This document shows, in pieces, positions 62,564-64,000 of a stretch of 64,000 nt of DNA. This stretch comes from Artemia franciscana. Taxonomy: Eukaryota > Arthropoda > Branchiopoda > Anostraca > Artemiidae. Positions within the stretch are counted from its first letter, which is position 1. Every line of letters begins with the position of its first letter. Both the position numbers and the translations under genes were made by a program. The stretch covers positions 7,124,186 through 7,188,185 of the forward strand of contig NC_088872.1 in NCBI RefSeq assembly GCF_032884065.1, given 5' to 3'. The notes beneath the pieces are model-generated. The model was not told the DNA's origin. It made no database searches and saw only the letters and a program-made list of their open reading frames with translations.

Positions 62564-64000
62564 ACAAATGTGAAAATACGCCAAAAGCACCATTTTCTAG
62601 TGAAAGTTTGCCGAATTAACGATTCGCTCCCCCCGAAACTAAAATTGTGAATTTGAAAAATTCAATGCGCAACCGCCTCAAAAAAGAGCCCATATGGCGC
62701 AAACGGGCCCCCACTAGAAACTCGGCAGCTTCTTTCTCTTTACTTTTGCATCTGCAGCAGGAGTTAAACCCTGAGACTGTGTGTTGCCAGGCAGAGATCA
62801 GCCCATTTTGCTCCCACAATACATTACCAGACAGTAGGGTGAATTTACATCGGTACATCGCACTGCCGCTGGACTGTGATAGCTGAATAAGTTGATATCC
62901 GTTTCTTTTAAGTTTTAAATTATCTATTCAATTTTTCTAAAATTTGTTGTTTATATAATTTCCAAATTCGACAAATTATGCCTTGCACCGTTAGATTGTT
63001 GACAGCAAAATACTTTCCGAAAAATGTATCTATAACGAACTAATTCAATAACAAAAAAAAGTTAAGTTCTTTCTGCTGATAGCTTTAATTATCTAACTAT
63101 TATTCACACGGTACCTCAGTGTTTTTTTATCTTGAATATTTACAGTTATCATTTGAAATTATCAGTAAAAGCTCGTTTTTTTTTTAAATCCATTCATTTT
63201 ACGACAATCAAACCAAATTAGCCGATCTATCGCCACCAAAATAATTTATTGACAAGTCAAAGGGTAGTAACGTTTTATACTCTCACCCTTTCCAAATGTG
63301 GGCTAAATAAAAAGGATATTTCATGTGTTCCTGCCATGAGCGTCAATGCACAAAAATGTGTGGGAGGGAGGATAATATATCTTTTAATATCTAAGTGGGG
63401 AGGGAGGAATTATGTTGTTTTTTGATTTTTTTTTTGAAAAAATACCAACGAGTAGGCCTATATCAAAAGGAGTATTTTTCAAAATCTAGCGTCAATTGGC
63501 ACTCGTGGCTCCTTTCCTTCCAATTGGTGCTCACTATTGTTGGCAACATTCTTTAATGCAGATACATAGAAACATATATGTCGGTCAACACAATTTTGTT
63601 GCCAACATTTTCATAAAAATTATTTGGTTTTAAATTTAAAGCTAAAACAACAGTGAAACAGAAAGATGATTTTTTTAGGGGGAAAAAATTTTCACGTATG
63701 AAAAATAATCAGGTAGAATTTAAATTTTAGTTCAGTTAATTAAACACAAGCTTAAAAATAATTAAAACACAATTTTATTCATATTTTTAACTAAATTATT
63801 GACTAAATAGTTGATTATAGCCAGGTTTTTAAAAGATGGGCTGATTTTTATCGTTAAAAGTAAGAAAACGTGGGATTGACTTACAAAAATATGTCACTGA
63901 TTTAAACTTTAAACGCATCTCTTAACATGGGATTACATGAAAATGATCTCGCTTCTTCTTTAATAAAATATGAACTATTCAAAAATACAAAACATTTATT

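Larger units (their letters stand above)
57711..64000 (-). other. Upstream Fat intron (incomplete), 6.3 kb in window
   Basis: No cadherin exon is visible, so the preceding exon lies beyond the window. It contains a fold-back family fragment (57880-58200), AT-only sequence (58215-58330), a 101-bp tandem duplication (58764-58990), a MITE (61677-61837) and a ~108-bp tandem duplication (62231-62410). A more GC-balanced segment (62590-62880) has overlapping short frames on both strands that I do not recognise. Confidence 0.65.

Overview
The window is intronic and exonic sequence of one very large eukaryotic gene. It is AT-rich, has long introns full of degraded transposable elements, and carries long (TA)n tracts. 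The gene lies on the minus strand and encodes the C-terminal 2,893 residues of a Fat-type giant protocadherin, the Drosophila Fat / vertebrate FAT4 class. Protein similarity and architecture point to an arthropod. A brine-shrimp-like crustacean is my guess from the repeat landscape, but that is inference and not shown by the sequence.

Ten coding exons were placed by hand from splice signals. In transcript order they are 57710-57294, 48604-48248, 46457-46322, 39111-38931, 29685-29435, 24239-19349, 17231-16703, 13036-12772, 6567-6296 and 3374-1992. Splice phases agree at all nine junctions and the summed coding length is 8,682 nt, exactly 2,894 codons including the stop. The encoded protein runs: the end of one cadherin repeat, fifteen complete cadherin repeats, a membrane-proximal region, four EGF domains, LamG1, a fifth EGF, LamG2, a transmembrane helix, and a roughly 480-residue cytoplasmic tail ending EEYV. 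The 5' part of the gene (about 18-19 more cadherin repeats and the signal peptide, if it matches the usual 34) must lie beyond position 64000. In known animals this protein is a heterophilic partner of Dachsous and acts in planar polarity and Hippo growth control.

Outside the gene, positions 1-1257 hold the 3' end of a decayed plus-strand Helitron with a Pif1-type helicase remnant, a textbook terminal hairpin and a CTAGT terminus abutting a (TA)n tract. The introns hold about a dozen short non-autonomous hAT-like elements recognised by terminal inverted repeats plus 8-bp target duplications, and two LINE 3' ends with (AGT)n tails. They also hold a tRNA-derived SINE, a tRNA-like sequence, a dispersed fold-back family near 10.4-12.1, 25.2-26.3, 46.9-47.2, 51.9-54.1 and 57.9-58.2 kb, and several tandem arrays.

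The most unusual structures are two. First, a ~193-bp tandem array (13.0-14.7 kb) whose unit contains a copy of the splice acceptor and first codons of the LamG2 exon. Second, a 216-bp inverted-repeat insertion (56.8-57.0 kb) carrying a hammerhead-ribozyme-like core, possibly Penelope-derived. No second cellular gene was recognised.
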